Notes: a model not told the origin generated them from the sequence alone. 64,000 nt of DNA from Nonomuraea sp. PA05 (GCF_008086045.1 NZ_VSEY01000009.1:248001-312000); one strand, 5' to 3'. Shown: positions 49,490 through 59,190, counted from the first letter of the stretch. Made by a program: numbers and translations.

Positions 49490-50326
49490 CTATCGCGGGT
49501 CGAGCCAGGTGAAGCCGCGCGCGTAGGTGCGCTCCGCGAGCACCCGCTGCCCCGAGGTGTTGGGGTGGAAGTAGTCCCATTTGCTGACGTGGTCGAGGGT
49601 GAACGGGTAGGAGAAGACCGCTCCCCCGTCGGTGCGGCAGCGCGGCCCGTACGCGGCGCAGGCCGCGGCGGCGGCCCGGTTGAACGCCATCACGCGGGCC
49701 CGCACCCGGGTGCGGCGCTGCTCGTCGGCCCGCCGGGTGGAGGTCGGAGCGGCCAGCATCGACTGGCAGATTCGCCCCGTCGTCCAGAACGTGCGGGCCA
49801 GCGCGTTACCCTTGCCGACCTGCCACAGCCGCCGCACGTCAGGGATGCTGGCGATCAGCACCCTGGCCCCCGGCACGCCGGAGCGCAGCGCGGCCAGCGC
49901 CGCGTCCAGGCGCCGCCGGTAGGTCTCGACGGGCGTCATCGACTGCTCGGTGCGGGTGCAGGCGTCCTGGGCGCCTATGAGAATCGTCACGTAGTCGGCC
50001 TTGGCCGCGATCGCCTTCTTCATCTGGGCGAGCAGGTCGGCGCTGGTCGCGCCGGGGGCGGCGAAGTTGGGGTTGTGCTTCTGGAGCGTTCCAGACAGCT
50101 CGGCGAGACGGGCGTAGTGGCTGCTGACCTCGGCGCTGTCGCCGGTGGACCAGGAGCGGGCCGTGCAGGAGACGTACCAGCCGCAGGCGTTGAAGCCGGT
50201 GGAGATGGAGTCGCCGAGAGCGGCCATGACGGTGGGGACGGGCTGGGCCGAGCTCGCGGCCTGAACGGGTGGTGCGCCGGTGAGGACGACGGCGGCGGCC
50301 AGGACGGGCCCCAGTCGAGCGATCAT
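49490..50326 (-). CDS. secreted SGNH/GDSL-family hydrolase
   Basis: An approximately 278-residue exported esterase/lipase. Signal peptide MIARLGPVLAAAVVLTGAPPVQA; block I ALGDSIS with the nucleophile serine; block III GAQDACTR in place of the usual GxND, a notable change; block V WDYFHPN with the catalytic Asp-His. Many cysteines indicate disulfides after secretion. The longer frame to 50335 only adds MVL. It could be a phospholipase or acetyl-esterase; the substrate is unknown. Confidence 0.87.
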   Translation of the reverse strand: MIARLGPVLAAAVVLTGAPPVQAASSAQPVPTVMAALGDSISTGFNACGWYVSCTARSWSTGDSAEVSSHYARLAELSGTLQKHNPNFAAPGATSADLLAQMKKAIAAKADYVTILIGAQDACTRTEQSMTPVETYRRRLDAALAALRSGVPGARVLIASIPDVRRLWQVGKGNALARTFWTTGRICQSMLAAPTSTRRADEQRRTRVRARVMAFNRAAAAACAAYGPRCRTDGGAVFSYPFTLDHVSKWDYFHPNTSGQRVLAERTYARGFTWLDPR

Positions 50327-50544
50327 GAGCACCAAGGTAGGGAGCCGATCACCGGCCCACTATGGCCTCAGGGCAAGGTCTGCCAGTTCAGGACCGACTT
50401 CATATCGCCGCTTGACAGACCAGACCGAAACTGGTCCGTCCCAATATTCCTTGGCATCCGGTTTTTTCTGGGTTCTTTGCCCGTAACCCTGCATTCACGG
50501 GGGTCCGAGTCGAACGTGTTCAGTTCCCGCATAGAGTGTCTTGG

Positions 50545-51774
50545 GTGAGTGTCGCGCTCGGAACAACCCGCCCGCTGCCGGTTCGCACCACCCCTGTTGG
50601 CGACCCCGGCGACCTGCTGGCTTCCCTCCCCCGTACGGCCCCCTACGCGTGGATCAGGAACGGAGAGGGCCTCGTCGGCTGGGGAGAGGCCGCCCGGGTG
50701 GCCGTGCCTCCTGGCCCCGGCAGGTTCGCCTGGGCCCGCGAGTGGCTGGCCACCGTGCTGGGGGACGCGCAGGTGCGCGACGACGTGCGCACCCCCGGGT
50801 CCGGCGCGGTCGCCTTCGGCAGCTTCACCTTCGACGAGGACGCCCACGGGTCCGTCCTCGTCGTCCCGCGGGCCGTGCTCGCCCGCCGCGACGGCCATGC
50901 CTGGCTGACCACCGTCGGCGACGCTCCCCTGGAGACGTTCACCCCGGTCCGCGACCCGGGCCGGATCAGCTACGGCGACGGCAGCCTGACCGCGCCCGAG
51001 TGGCAGGGCGTCGTGGCCCGCGCCGCGCGGCGCATCCGCGAGGGCGAGCTGGAGAAGGTGGTGCTGGCCCGCGACCTGGTCGCCACCACCGAGCGGCCGA
51101 TCGACGTGCGGCTGCTGCTGTCCAGGCTGGCCGCCCGCTACCCCGAGTGCTACACGTTCTCGGTGGCGGGGCTGGTCGGCGCCACGCCTGAGCTGCTGAT
51201 CCGGCGTACGGGGCAGGAGATCGAGTCGCTCGTGCTGGCCGGCACGACCGCGCGCGGCACCGGCGCCGCCGACGACCTCGCGCGCGGGGCGGCGCTGTTC
51301 GCCTCGGCCAAGGACCGGCACGAGCACGAGTGCGCGATCGCCTCCGTACGCCAGACGCTGGCGCCGCTGTGCTCCTCCCTCACCACGCCCGACGAGCCGG
51401 AGCTGCTCGTGCTGCCGAACGTGCAGCACCTGGCCAGCCACGTCACCGGCCGGCTGGCCGACGGGGCTTCGGTGCTAGACGTGGTGGCGGCCATGCATCC
51501 GACGGCGGCCGTCGGCGGCACCCCGACCAAGACGGCGATCCAGGTCATTCGCGAGCTGGAGGGCATGGACCGCGCCGGGTACGCCGGGCCGGTGGGGTGG
51601 ATCGACGCCAACGGCGACGGGGAGTGGGGCATCGCGCTGCGGTCCGGGCAGGTGCAGGGGCGGCGGGCCCGGCTGTTCGCGGGCGGCGGGATCATGGGCG
51701 ACTCCGATCCGGCGGCCGAGCTGGCCGAGGCGCAGGCGAAGTTCCGCGTCATGCAGTACGCGCTGGAGGGCTGA
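50545..51774 (+). CDS. isochorismate synthase
   Basis: A 409-residue chorismate-using enzyme (MenF/EntC/DhbC type). The C-terminal chorismate-binding domain has LEKVVLARDLVATTERPID, LAGTTARGTG and GIALRSGQVQGRRARLFAGGGIMGDSDP, with conserved Glu and Lys residues of the Mg/chorismate site. Product isochorismate goes to menaquinone or to a siderophore/salicylate. No men cluster is adjacent. GTG 50545. The gap before it (50336-50544, 209 bases) shows no further feature. Confidence 0.88.
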   Translation: MSVALGTTRPLPVRTTPVGDPGDLLASLPRTAPYAWIRNGEGLVGWGEAARVAVPPGPGRFAWAREWLATVLGDAQVRDDVRTPGSGAVAFGSFTFDEDAHGSVLVVPRAVLARRDGHAWLTTVGDAPLETFTPVRDPGRISYGDGSLTAPEWQGVVARAARRIREGELEKVVLARDLVATTERPIDVRLLLSRLAARYPECYTFSVAGLVGATPELLIRRTGQEIESLVLAGTTARGTGAADDLARGAALFASAKDRHEHECAIASVRQTLAPLCSSLTTPDEPELLVLPNVQHLASHVTGRLADGASVLDVVAAMHPTAAVGGTPTKTAIQVIRELEGMDRAGYAGPVGWIDANGDGEWGIALRSGQVQGRRARLFAGGGIMGDSDPAAELAEAQAKFRVMQYALEG

Positions 51775-51783
51775 GGGGGCCGC

Positions 51784-52404
51784 TCAGGCCGGGACGTGGA
51801 GGCCGTCGCCGATCTCCACGCGCGCCCGGCCGGCCGTCAGCGTGGCCACCCAGTCGGCGAACGCGGCCACCTCGTCGTCGCCCACCGCGACGTCGAACGT
51901 GACCTCCCCCGCGTAAGCCACCTCCCGCACCGCGTGCCGGGAGGCCCGCAGGTCGTTCTCCACCCGCCCGGCCTGGTCGTGCGCCACCGCCACCCGCACC
52001 AGCTTGGCGGGGACCATGCGCACCGGGTCGGCCCGGTCGAGCGTCTCGGTGACCGCCGAGCCGTAGGCGCGCACCAGCCCGCCCGCCCCCAGCAGGGTGC
52101 CGCCGAAGTACCGCGTCACCACCGCCACCACGTCGCTGAACCCCCGCCCGACCAGTGCCTGAACCATGGGCGTGCCCGCGGTGCCGCCCGGCTCGCCGTC
52201 GTCGTCGCCCTTCTGGATGCGCTCCCCGATCACGTACGCCGTGCAGTTGTGGCTGGCGGCGGGATGCTCGCGGCGGCGGCCCGCGACGAAGGCGGCGGCC
52301 TCCTCGACCGTGCGCGCCGGGGCCAGGGCGCAGATGAAGCGCGAGCGCCGCGCCTCGGTCTCGTGTTCGACGACGGTCTTCAGCGTGAGGTACGGGGCAG
52401 GCAC
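51784..52404 (-). CDS. YigZ/IMPACT-family protein
   Basis: A 206-residue member of the UPF0029/IMPACT family. The family signature is in DDDGEPGGTAGTPMVQALVGRGFSDV (read in two parts), followed by YFGGTLLGAGGLVRAYG, and a C-terminal DUF1949 ferredoxin-like domain. Role uncertain; IMPACT proteins modulate translation control and YigZ homologues are reported with proline-peptidase neighbours. It is convergent with isochorismate synthase, ten bases apart. Confidence 0.9.
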   Translation of the reverse strand: MPAPYLTLKTVVEHETEARRSRFICALAPARTVEEAAAFVAGRRREHPAASHNCTAYVIGERIQKGDDDGEPGGTAGTPMVQALVGRGFSDVVAVVTRYFGGTLLGAGGLVRAYGSAVTETLDRADPVRMVPAKLVRVAVAHDQAGRVENDLRASRHAVREVAYAGEVTFDVAVGDDEVAAFADWVATLTAGRARVEIGDGLHVPA

Positions 52405-52484
52405 AATCGCAAGGGTATGCCCTCGCCGCCGGAACTTCGGGAGCTACCATCTCGTCATTCCATAAGGACCTATGGGAGGGTCTC

Positions 52485-52838
52485 ATGGACACTGCGGACA
52501 ATGTCATGCCTTTCGTCACGGCGGCGATCGACGCGTACGGCACCGGGGTGCTGGCCAAGACCAGCGAGCTGGCCGCGGACACGGAGGTGGCTCGCGGCTC
52601 GCGCATCCTGCAGCGGGTCTTCGGCCGGGGGGACGCGCAGGCACACCAGGTGATCGGCCGGGTGGCCGGCGCCAAGCCCGACGACGAGTCGGGCCGCGCG
52701 GCCCTGCGAAAAGCGATCATGGAGGAGTTCCGGGCGGACCCGCTGTTGCGGCGGGAGGTGACCGCGATGCTCCTCCGGGTGCCGGTCACCGGCTCCGGGG
52801 AGCGGTCGGTGGCGGTGGGGGACATAACAGTGGCCTGA
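52485..52838 (+). CDS. hypothetical actinobacterial helical protein
   Basis: A 117-residue protein not recognised by name. Two helical blocks (TAAIDAYGTGVLAKTSELAAD and LRKAIMEEFRADPLLRREVTAML) look like the small effector-associated helical domains found at N-termini of actinobacterial conflict proteins. It ends in GSGERSVAVGDITVA, reminiscent of amyloid-like signalling motifs that usually occur as SVAVGG repeats. Start ATG 52485 follows GGGAGG. Stand-alone gene before hyuA, separated by 105 bases. Confidence 0.65.
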   Translation: MDTADNVMPFVTAAIDAYGTGVLAKTSELAADTEVARGSRILQRVFGRGDAQAHQVIGRVAGAKPDDESGRAALRKAIMEEFRADPLLRREVTAMLLRVPVTGSGERSVAVGDITVA

Positions 52839-52943
52839 TCGTCACGGGGGGAACGGCGTCCCCTTGCGGGATGCACTGCCGGACGCGCCGCGGTGTGCGG
52901 CCCGCACATCGCGGCGGTCCCGGCACCTCGTACGGTTCTCGGC

Positions 52944-54968
52944 ATGAGCTATCGCGTCGCCATGGACATCGGCGGCACCTTCACCGACGTCGTCTGCTAC
53001 GACGAGCGGTCGGGTGCCGTCACGGCATCGAAGGCGCCCTCCACCCCGGGCGACCTGGCCGAGGGCGTGTTCGCCGCGCTCGGGCGGGTCGTGGACGATC
53101 CGTCGGGCATCTCGTTCTTCGTGCACGGCACCACCCAGGGGCTCAACGCGCTGCTGGAGCGCAAGGGCGCCCGCGTGCTGCTGCTGGCGAGCGTGGGCGG
53201 CCGGGACGTCTACCAGATCGCCAGGGGCAACCGGGACCGCATGTTCGACCTGCGCTACCGCAAGCCGGAGCCGCTGGTGCCGCGCCAGGACGTCATGGAG
53301 GCGGGCGGCCGGCTCGACTACCAGGGCCGGGAGCTGGCGCCGCTGGACGAGGAGTCGGTGCGGGCGGCGGCGCGGCGGGCGCGGGCCGAGGGGTTCGACG
53401 CGGTGGCGGTGTGCCTGCTGTTCTCCTACGTCAACCCGGCGCACGAGGTCAGGGCGGGTGAGATCCTGCGGGCCGAGCTGGGTGACGACGTGCTGGTGGT
53501 GCTCTCGCACGAGGTGGCGCGGGAGTGGCGGGAGTACGAGCGGACGTCGTCGGCGGTGCTGGAGGCCTACACCGGGCCGGTGGTGCGGCGGTACCTGGCC
53601 GGGATCGAGCGGCGTTTCGCCGAGCGCGGGCTGGCCGTGCCGGTGCACGTGATGCAGTCGTCGGGCGGGGTGGTGAACGCCGCGTACGCCAGGCGCCGCC
53701 CGCTGCAGACGCTGCTGTCGGGGCCGGTCGGCGGGACGATGGGCGGCGTGGCCGCCTCCCGGCTGCTGGGCGCCAGGAATCTGATCTGTGTGGACATGGG
53801 CGGCACGTCCTTCGACGTGTCGCTGGTCGTGGACGGCCGCCCGGACGTCAACAGCGAGGCGCGCATCGAGGGCTACCCGGTGCTGATGCCGATCGTGAAC
53901 CTGCACACGATCGGCGCGGGCGGCGGCTCGATCGCCTACGCGGAGGCGGGCGCGCTGCGGGTCGGCCCCGAGTCGGCCGGCGCGGTGCCGGGCCCGGCCT
54001 GTTACGGCAGGGGCGGCTCGCGGCCGACCGTCACCGACGCGAACGTGGTGCTGGGACGGGTGGATCCGGCGTGGTTCGCGGGCGGCCTGATGACGCTGGA
54101 CGCGGAGGCCGCCGGGGCGGCGGTGGCGGAGCTGGCCGGGGAGCTGCGGCTGGATCCGCTGGCGCTGGCCGAGGGCGTCTGCGACGTGGCCAACGCGAAG
54201 ATGGCGCAGGCGATCCGCACGCTGACCGTGGAGCACGGGGTGGAGCCGCGCGAGTTCGCGCTGGTGGCGTTCGGCGGGGCGGGGGCGATGCACGCGGTGT
54301 TCATCGCGCGGGAGCTGGGCATCTCCGAGGTGGTGGTGCCGCGCTTCCCCGGGGCGTTCTCGGCGTGGGGGATGCTGGAGGCGGAGGTGCGCCGGGATCT
54401 GACGCATCCGTACTTCCGGCCGCAGGACACCCTCGACGGCGCCGACATGTACAGAAATTTCATGACCTTGGAGCGGGAGGCGCTCGACGCGCTCGCCGGG
54501 CAGGGCGTCCCCGAGGAACGGCGGCGCGTGGAGCACGCCGTGGACCTGCGCTACGAGGGCCAGGACTACACGCTCACCGTCCCGCTGCGCGACGCGGCCG
54601 AGCCCGCCGAGCCGGAGTTCCCGGCGGAGATCGCGGCCCGCTACGCCGAGGCGCACACCGCGCGTTACGGGCACGCCACACCCGAGGCGCCGGTGGAGTT
54701 CGTCATGCTGCGCAGCACCGGGTTCGGCACGTTCCCCCGCACCGCCGCCCCGGCCGTCGCCGCCACCGCGAGGGACGCTCCGGACGTACGGGATGTGATC
54801 TTCGACGGCGCGGTGCACCGCACCCCCGTGCTGCGCCGCGCGAGCCTGGACGGCGAGCTGGCAGGGCCGGCGATCGTGGTGGAGGAGACCGCGACCACGG
54901 TCATCCCGCCCGGCTGCCTGGCCACCGTGGACGACAACGGCTTCCTCATCCTGAAAGTGGACACGTGA
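52944..54968 (+). CDS. hyuA: hydantoinase/oxoprolinase A subunit
   Basis: A 674-residue ATP-dependent enzyme subunit. The N-terminal ASKHA fold starts with MDIGGTFTDVV (about 5-15) and contains VHGTTQGLNALLERKG; the middle has NLHTIGAGGGSI and the C-terminal half LVAFGGAGAMHA. It hydrolyses hydantoins, 5-oxoproline or similar cyclic amides with the HyuB partner. ATG 52944. Ends in GTGA overlap with hyuB. It faces a PucR regulator further on, and a second, different hydantoinase-like gene lies at 60204. Confidence 0.92.
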   Translation: MSYRVAMDIGGTFTDVVCYDERSGAVTASKAPSTPGDLAEGVFAALGRVVDDPSGISFFVHGTTQGLNALLERKGARVLLLASVGGRDVYQIARGNRDRMFDLRYRKPEPLVPRQDVMEAGGRLDYQGRELAPLDEESVRAAARRARAEGFDAVAVCLLFSYVNPAHEVRAGEILRAELGDDVLVVLSHEVAREWREYERTSSAVLEAYTGPVVRRYLAGIERRFAERGLAVPVHVMQSSGGVVNAAYARRRPLQTLLSGPVGGTMGGVAASRLLGARNLICVDMGGTSFDVSLVVDGRPDVNSEARIEGYPVLMPIVNLHTIGAGGGSIAYAEAGALRVGPESAGAVPGPACYGRGGSRPTVTDANVVLGRVDPAWFAGGLMTLDAEAAGAAVAELAGELRLDPLALAEGVCDVANAKMAQAIRTLTVEHGVEPREFALVAFGGAGAMHAVFIARELGISEVVVPRFPGAFSAWGMLEAEVRRDLTHPYFRPQDTLDGADMYRNFMTLEREALDALAGQGVPEERRRVEHAVDLRYEGQDYTLTVPLRDAAEPAEPEFPAEIAARYAEAHTARYGHATPEAPVEFVMLRSTGFGTFPRTAAPAVAATARDAPDVRDVIFDGAVHRTPVLRRASLDGELAGPAIVVEETATTVIPPGCLATVDDNGFLILKVDT

Positions 54969-56593
54969 TCGACCCCGTCACCACCGAGATCATCCGCTGC
55001 GCGCTGCTGCAGGCGGCGGAGGACATGAACACCACCCTCATCCGCAGCTCCTACACCCCCGTCATCTACGAGGCCAAGGACTGCGCCGTCGCGCTGCTCG
55101 ACCGCGACCACAACGTGCTCGGCCAGTCGTCCGGGCTGCCGATCTTCCTCGGCAACCTGGAGGTGTGCACCCGCGAGACCGAGCGCCTGTACGGGCGGGA
55201 GGTCTGGCAGGAGGGCGACGTGTGGGTGCTCAACGACTCCTACATCGGCGGCACCCACCTCAACGACGTCACCGTCTACGGGCCGATCTTCGCCGGCGGG
55301 GAGCTGGCCGGGTTCGCGGCCTCGCGCGCGCACTGGCTCGACGTCGGCTCCAAGGACCCGGGCGGCTCCATGGACTCCACGTCCATCTTCCAGGAGGGGC
55401 TGCGGCTGGGCCCGGTGAAGGTGTACGTGGGCGGCGAGCCCTGCCGCGACCTCCACGAGGTGATCTCCCGCAACGTCCGCTTCCCGCACGCCACGCTCGG
55501 CGACCTGCGCGCCCAGGTGAGCTGCGCGATGACCGGGCAGCGGCGGCTGAAGGAGATCGTCGGCCGGTGGGGCCTGGAGACGGTGCTGGCGGCCCGCGAC
55601 GAGATCTTCGCCCAGACCGAGCGGATGGAGCGGGCGGCCATCGCGGCCATCCCCGACGGGGTGTACGAGGCGTCGGGGTTCCTCGACAACGACGGCATCG
55701 ACCTGGTCACGCCGCTGCCCGTGAACGTCACCGTCACGGTGTCGGGCCAGAGCGTGCACGTGGACCTGACCGACTGCGCCGACCAGGCGCTCGGGCCTGT
55801 CAACTGCGGCGCGGCGCAGGCGGTGGCGGCCGTGCGCGTCGGCTACAAGCTGCTGGTCTCCGGTGACGTGCCGCTCAACGGCGGCTCGTTCCGCCCGCTG
55901 TCGGTGGAGACCAGGCCCGGCTCCATGCTGGCCGCCGAGTCGCCGGCCGCCTGCCAGTACTACTACTCGCACCTCGGGCTGCTCATCGACCTGGTGGTCA
56001 AGGCCCTGGCGCCGGTGCTGCCCGGCAAGGCGGCGGCGGCCTCGTACGGGGACTCCATGATCGTGCAGTTCACCGGCACGGACCCGCGCACCGGCAAGCT
56101 GTACGTCTCCCAGGAGGCCACCGTCGGCGGCTGGGGGGCCTGGGAGGGCGGCGACGGCGAGAGCTGCCTGATCAACAACGTCAACGGGTCGCTGCGGGAC
56201 ATGCCGATCGAGGTGCTGGAGACCTTGTTCCCGGTCCGCGTCACCCGCTACGAGGTGCGGCCGGACACCGGCGGCGCCGGGCAGTGGCGGGGCGGGAACG
56301 GGGTGGTGCGGGAGTACGAGTTCTGCGGGGACACGTCGCTGTCGCTGTGGTTCGAGCGGTCGGTCACGCCGGCGTGGGGGCTGGCGGGCGGCTCGGCGGG
56401 GGCGCCTCCCCGGGTCACGCTCAACCCGGGGGGCGGTGGGGAGCGGGAGGTGCTCAAGGTCAACGCGCTGCCGGTCAAGGCGGGGGACGTGCTGCGGTGC
56501 GAGTCGGGCGGTGGCGGCGGGTACGGGCCGCCGGACCGGCGCGCGGCCGAGGCGACGGCGGCCGACCTGGCCCAGGGCATGATCACCCGCTGA
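54965..56593 (+). CDS. hyuB: hydantoinase/oxoprolinase B subunit
   Basis: A 542-residue HyuB family subunit, typical length. Opening ITTEIIRCAL-type motif (VTTEIIRCALLQAAEDM), NDSYIGGTHLNDV, GAMCTA-type SCAMTGQRRL and the C-terminal GGGGGYGPP. Works with HyuA as an ATP-dependent hydantoinase/N-methylhydantoinase. GTG 54965 overlaps the hyuA stop by four bases. It is followed by a strong terminator, so the operon ends here. Confidence 0.92.
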   Translation: MIDPVTTEIIRCALLQAAEDMNTTLIRSSYTPVIYEAKDCAVALLDRDHNVLGQSSGLPIFLGNLEVCTRETERLYGREVWQEGDVWVLNDSYIGGTHLNDVTVYGPIFAGGELAGFAASRAHWLDVGSKDPGGSMDSTSIFQEGLRLGPVKVYVGGEPCRDLHEVISRNVRFPHATLGDLRAQVSCAMTGQRRLKEIVGRWGLETVLAARDEIFAQTERMERAAIAAIPDGVYEASGFLDNDGIDLVTPLPVNVTVTVSGQSVHVDLTDCADQALGPVNCGAAQAVAAVRVGYKLLVSGDVPLNGGSFRPLSVETRPGSMLAAESPAACQYYYSHLGLLIDLVVKALAPVLPGKAAAASYGDSMIVQFTGTDPRTGKLYVSQEATVGGWGAWEGGDGESCLINNVNGSLRDMPIEVLETLFPVRVTRYEVRPDTGGAGQWRGGNGVVREYEFCGDTSLSLWFERSVTPAWGLAGGSAGAPPRVTLNPGGGGEREVLKVNALPVKAGDVLRCESGGGGGYGPPDRRAAEATAADLAQGMITR

Positions 56594-56649
56594 CCTCGCT
56601 TCCCTGTCTCTCGTGCGGCACCACTTCGGCGCGCCACCGACCGCGTCGA

Positions 56650-56670
56650 GCGGGCCGGCCCCCGGCCCGC
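56650..56670. terminator. hairpin between hyuB and the phosphoesterase
   Basis: GCGGGCCGG (56650-56658), loop ccc, CCGGCCCGC (56662-56670): nine perfect pairs between two convergent 3' ends, probably bidirectional. Confidence 0.65.
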
Positions 56671-56679
56671 CTCAAGGGG

Positions 56680-57531
56680 CTATGCGTTCGGCAGTACGTC
56701 GCGCAGCAGCCGGCGGTTGCCGGGACGGGGCTTCCACTCCCTCGGATAACCCAGCGACACCTCCTCGAACCGCACCCCGTCATGCCAGGTCACGCGCGGA
56801 ATGTGCAGATGGCCGTAGATCATCGCCGCCGTGCGGTGACGGCGATGCCAGTCACGCGTGGCCGTGGTGCCGCACCACTGCGCGAACTGCGGGTAACGCA
56901 GCACGTCCGTCGGCTCGCGCACCAGCGGGTAGTGGTTGACGAACACCAGCGGCACGTCGTCGTCCAGCTCCGCCAGCCGCCGCCGCGTCAGCGTCACCCG
57001 GGCGTGGCACCAGGCGTCACGCGACGGGTACGGATCCGGGTGCAGGACGTACTCGTCGGTGCAGACCACGCCCGTGCTGTGGGCGTACGTCAGCGCGCTC
57101 TCCTTCGTGTGGTGCCCCGGCGGCAGGAACGTGTAGTCGTACAGCAGGAACAGCGGCACGATCCGCACCGGCCCGCCCGCCCCCTCCCACAGCGGATACT
57201 CGTCCTCCGGCGTGACGACGCCCAGCTCACGGCACATCTCCACCAGATGCTCGTAACGCGCCACGCCCCGCAGCTCCGGCGGCTCGCCCGGCACCGTCCA
57301 CAACTCGTGGTTACCCGGCACCCACACCACCCGCTCGAACCGGCTCGCCAGCAGGCCCAGCGCCCACCCGATGCCCTCCAGCCGCTCCCCCACGTCGCCC
57401 GCCACCAGCAGCCAGTCGCCGGGCGTGACGGGTTTCAGCTCCTCCACGATCGCCCTGTTCTCCGGGTAACCGATGTGCAGGTCGCTGACCGCCAGCAACC
57501 TGCTCACGCCAGACAGCTCCGCCTCCGCCAA
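56680..57531 (-). CDS. calcineurin-like metallophosphoesterase
   Basis: A 283-residue metal-dependent phosphoesterase with the full signature: VSDLHIGY (D-x-H), VAGDVGE (GD), VPGNHELW (GNH), FVNHYPL and YGHLHIPR (GH-x-H). Intracellular, no signal. It could be a nucleotide or protein phosphatase. TTG 57531 is preferred because AAGGAGG lies five bases upstream. It starts 47 bases after the PucR stop, so it may be the last gene of that operon. Confidence 0.88.
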   Translation of the reverse strand: MAEAELSGVSRLLAVSDLHIGYPENRAIVEELKPVTPGDWLLVAGDVGERLEGIGWALGLLASRFERVVWVPGNHELWTVPGEPPELRGVARYEHLVEMCRELGVVTPEDEYPLWEGAGGPVRIVPLFLLYDYTFLPPGHHTKESALTYAHSTGVVCTDEYVLHPDPYPSRDAWCHARVTLTRRRLAELDDDVPLVFVNHYPLVREPTDVLRYPQFAQWCGTTATRDWHRRHRTAAMIYGHLHIPRVTWHDGVRFEEVSLGYPREWKPRPGNRRLLRDVLPNA

Positions 57532-57578
57532 CGGGGCCTCCTTCCGGGGGTGCCGTTACGAGCATGCCATGCGCGTAC

Positions 57579-59108
57579 TCACCGCAACATCACGTGGCAG
57601 GCGAGCTGCAGGGCGAGCCGGGTCGCCGCGTCGTCGAGATCGAAACCCGCCGACTTGATGCGATCCAGGCGGGTGGTGATCGTGTTGCGGTGCACGCCCA
57701 GCCGCTCGGCCGCCCGCAGCGCGCCACCCTCGTCCAGGACCGCGCCCAGCGTCTCCAGCAGCGTGCCGTCCCTGTCGATCGCCAGCAGCGGGCGCAGCAC
57801 CACCGCCGCCGGCGCCCGCAACGCGCCCGTCGGCAGCGCGCCCAGCAGCTCCGCCGGGCCGATCCGATCCGCCCGCTGCACCACGCCCGCGCCCGCCACG
57901 TACGCCGCCGCCTCCGCGCCCAGCAGCGACTCCGCCATCACGTCCAGGCCCTCCACCTGCGCGCCCACTCCCCCCGCGCACGACCAGGGCATGCTCAGCA
58001 ACGCCTGGCGGACGCGTTCGGCCAGGTCGGACGGGGCCAGCGCGGACCAGCCCGCCCAGCCGTCGCCCCTGGTCATGACGGGGACGTCGCCGAGGGTCGC
58101 GGTGATGAGGGTGGCGGCCAGGGGCGCGTCGCCCGGCTCGGTCAGGGGGCGGATGCGGTAGGCCGTGAGCAGGCCCCTGACCGGCCAGCCGAGCGCGATC
58201 GCGGCGGCCCGCACGCCGCCGTCCGCGCCCGGCCCGGGCCCGGCGTCCGGTGCTGGTTCGGCGTCCGGTGCACGCTTGCCGTCGGGTGCGGCGTCCGGTG
58301 CGGGCTCCGGCTCCGTCAGGACGCGTTCGGCGAGCGACGCCTGCCAGGCGAAGGCGCGGGAGGCACGCAGCCGTTCCCGTGCCGCCCACGCCGTCAGCGG
58401 CGCCACCGCCAATCCCAGCACGGTCCGCACCACCGCCGGCCATCCGGGCGAGCGCGACGAACCGGCGGCCACCAGCGTCCCCAGCACCTCGCCCTCCTGA
58501 TCGGGCACCACCACCTCGGCCGACCACCGCCCCCGCCCGGCGGACGGGTCGCCGATGGCGTCGCGGCGGCCCGCCAGCGTCAGGCCGTACCGGTCGAGAA
58601 AGGCCACCGACGTGCCAGGCAGCTCCGCGTTCAGCACCCCCAGCACCCGGCGCGCCGACGCGCCCGCATCGGCCAGCCTGGTCGCGCAGCGGGCCACGAG
58701 CTGGGTGCGCGCCGCGTCAGGACGGGAGGCGGCCGACGCCACCCGTACCGCCACCACCAGCGGATCCTCATCCACGAAGATCAACGTCACGCCGAGCCGC
58801 TCCGCCAGCACCTCCCCCGAGCCCTCACTCAGCCCGCCCGCCGGCGCGATCACGCACGCCGCCGCCTGCTCCCAGGCCCGGCGCATGGCCATCTCCACCG
58901 CCCAGCCCCCGCTGGCCGCCGTCCCGATCAGCACCACCGCCGTGTGCGGCGCGACCGTGGCGAACACCGCGGGCTCGTCCACGATCCGCACCCCGCGCAC
59001 GGGGTTCTCGCCCGCGCCGTACATCCGCGCCCCGGCCAGCGGCCCCCCGCTGACCAGCTCCGCCACCGTGACCGGCGCCTCCCACCCCGGCTCCCGCACC
59101 CCGCTCAC
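57579..59108 (-). CDS. PucR-family transcriptional regulator
   Basis: A protein of about 509 residues: N-terminal PucR domain (about 15-130, with VRGVRIVDEP), a GAF-like middle, an Ala/Pro/Asp-rich linker of low complexity (about 275-310, PDAAPDG...), and a C-terminal HTH_30 with ALRAAERLGVHRNTITTRLDRI. PucR proteins control purine/hydantoin and amine catabolism, which fits the DUF917, HyuA-like and MFS genes upstream. The start is uncertain: GTG 59108 follows GGGGG; the frame is open to 59177 through a repeat. Confidence 0.86.
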   Translation of the reverse strand: MSGVREPGWEAPVTVAELVSGGPLAGARMYGAGENPVRGVRIVDEPAVFATVAPHTAVVLIGTAASGGWAVEMAMRRAWEQAAACVIAPAGGLSEGSGEVLAERLGVTLIFVDEDPLVVAVRVASAASRPDAARTQLVARCATRLADAGASARRVLGVLNAELPGTSVAFLDRYGLTLAGRRDAIGDPSAGRGRWSAEVVVPDQEGEVLGTLVAAGSSRSPGWPAVVRTVLGLAVAPLTAWAARERLRASRAFAWQASLAERVLTEPEPAPDAAPDGKRAPDAEPAPDAGPGPGADGGVRAAAIALGWPVRGLLTAYRIRPLTEPGDAPLAATLITATLGDVPVMTRGDGWAGWSALAPSDLAERVRQALLSMPWSCAGGVGAQVEGLDVMAESLLGAEAAAYVAGAGVVQRADRIGPAELLGALPTGALRAPAAVVLRPLLAIDRDGTLLETLGAVLDEGGALRAAERLGVHRNTITTRLDRIKSAGFDLDDAATRLALQLACHVMLR

Positions 59109-59135
59109 CCCGCACCCCCGCGTCTCGGCACGCTG

Positions 59136-59190
59136 CCCACAGCGCACCCGCCCACAGCCCACCCGCCCACAGCGCACCCGCTCACAGCGC
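59136..59190. repeat. 15-bp tandem repeat at the DUF917/PucR boundary
   Basis: cccacagcgcacccg is repeated at 59136-59150, 59151-59165, 59166-59180 and partially to 59190. On the minus strand the final copy is the end of the DUF917 gene (GCGCTGTGA); the others read GCGCTGTGG, so the stop is lost in the copies. Confidence 0.85.

Noticed and set aside
50513..50526. GAAC-gt-GTTC upstream of isochorismate synthase as a LexA box
   Set aside because: Spacing is two bases rather than four and the outer bases do not fit.
52831..52870. Further ECF promoter (CGTCACG) before hyuA
   Set aside because: No suitable -10 sequence at 15-17 bases; distance to the start also fits poorly.
52842..54818. A 658-codon open frame opposite hyuA
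   Set aside because: His/Arg-rich shadow with no recognisable domain.
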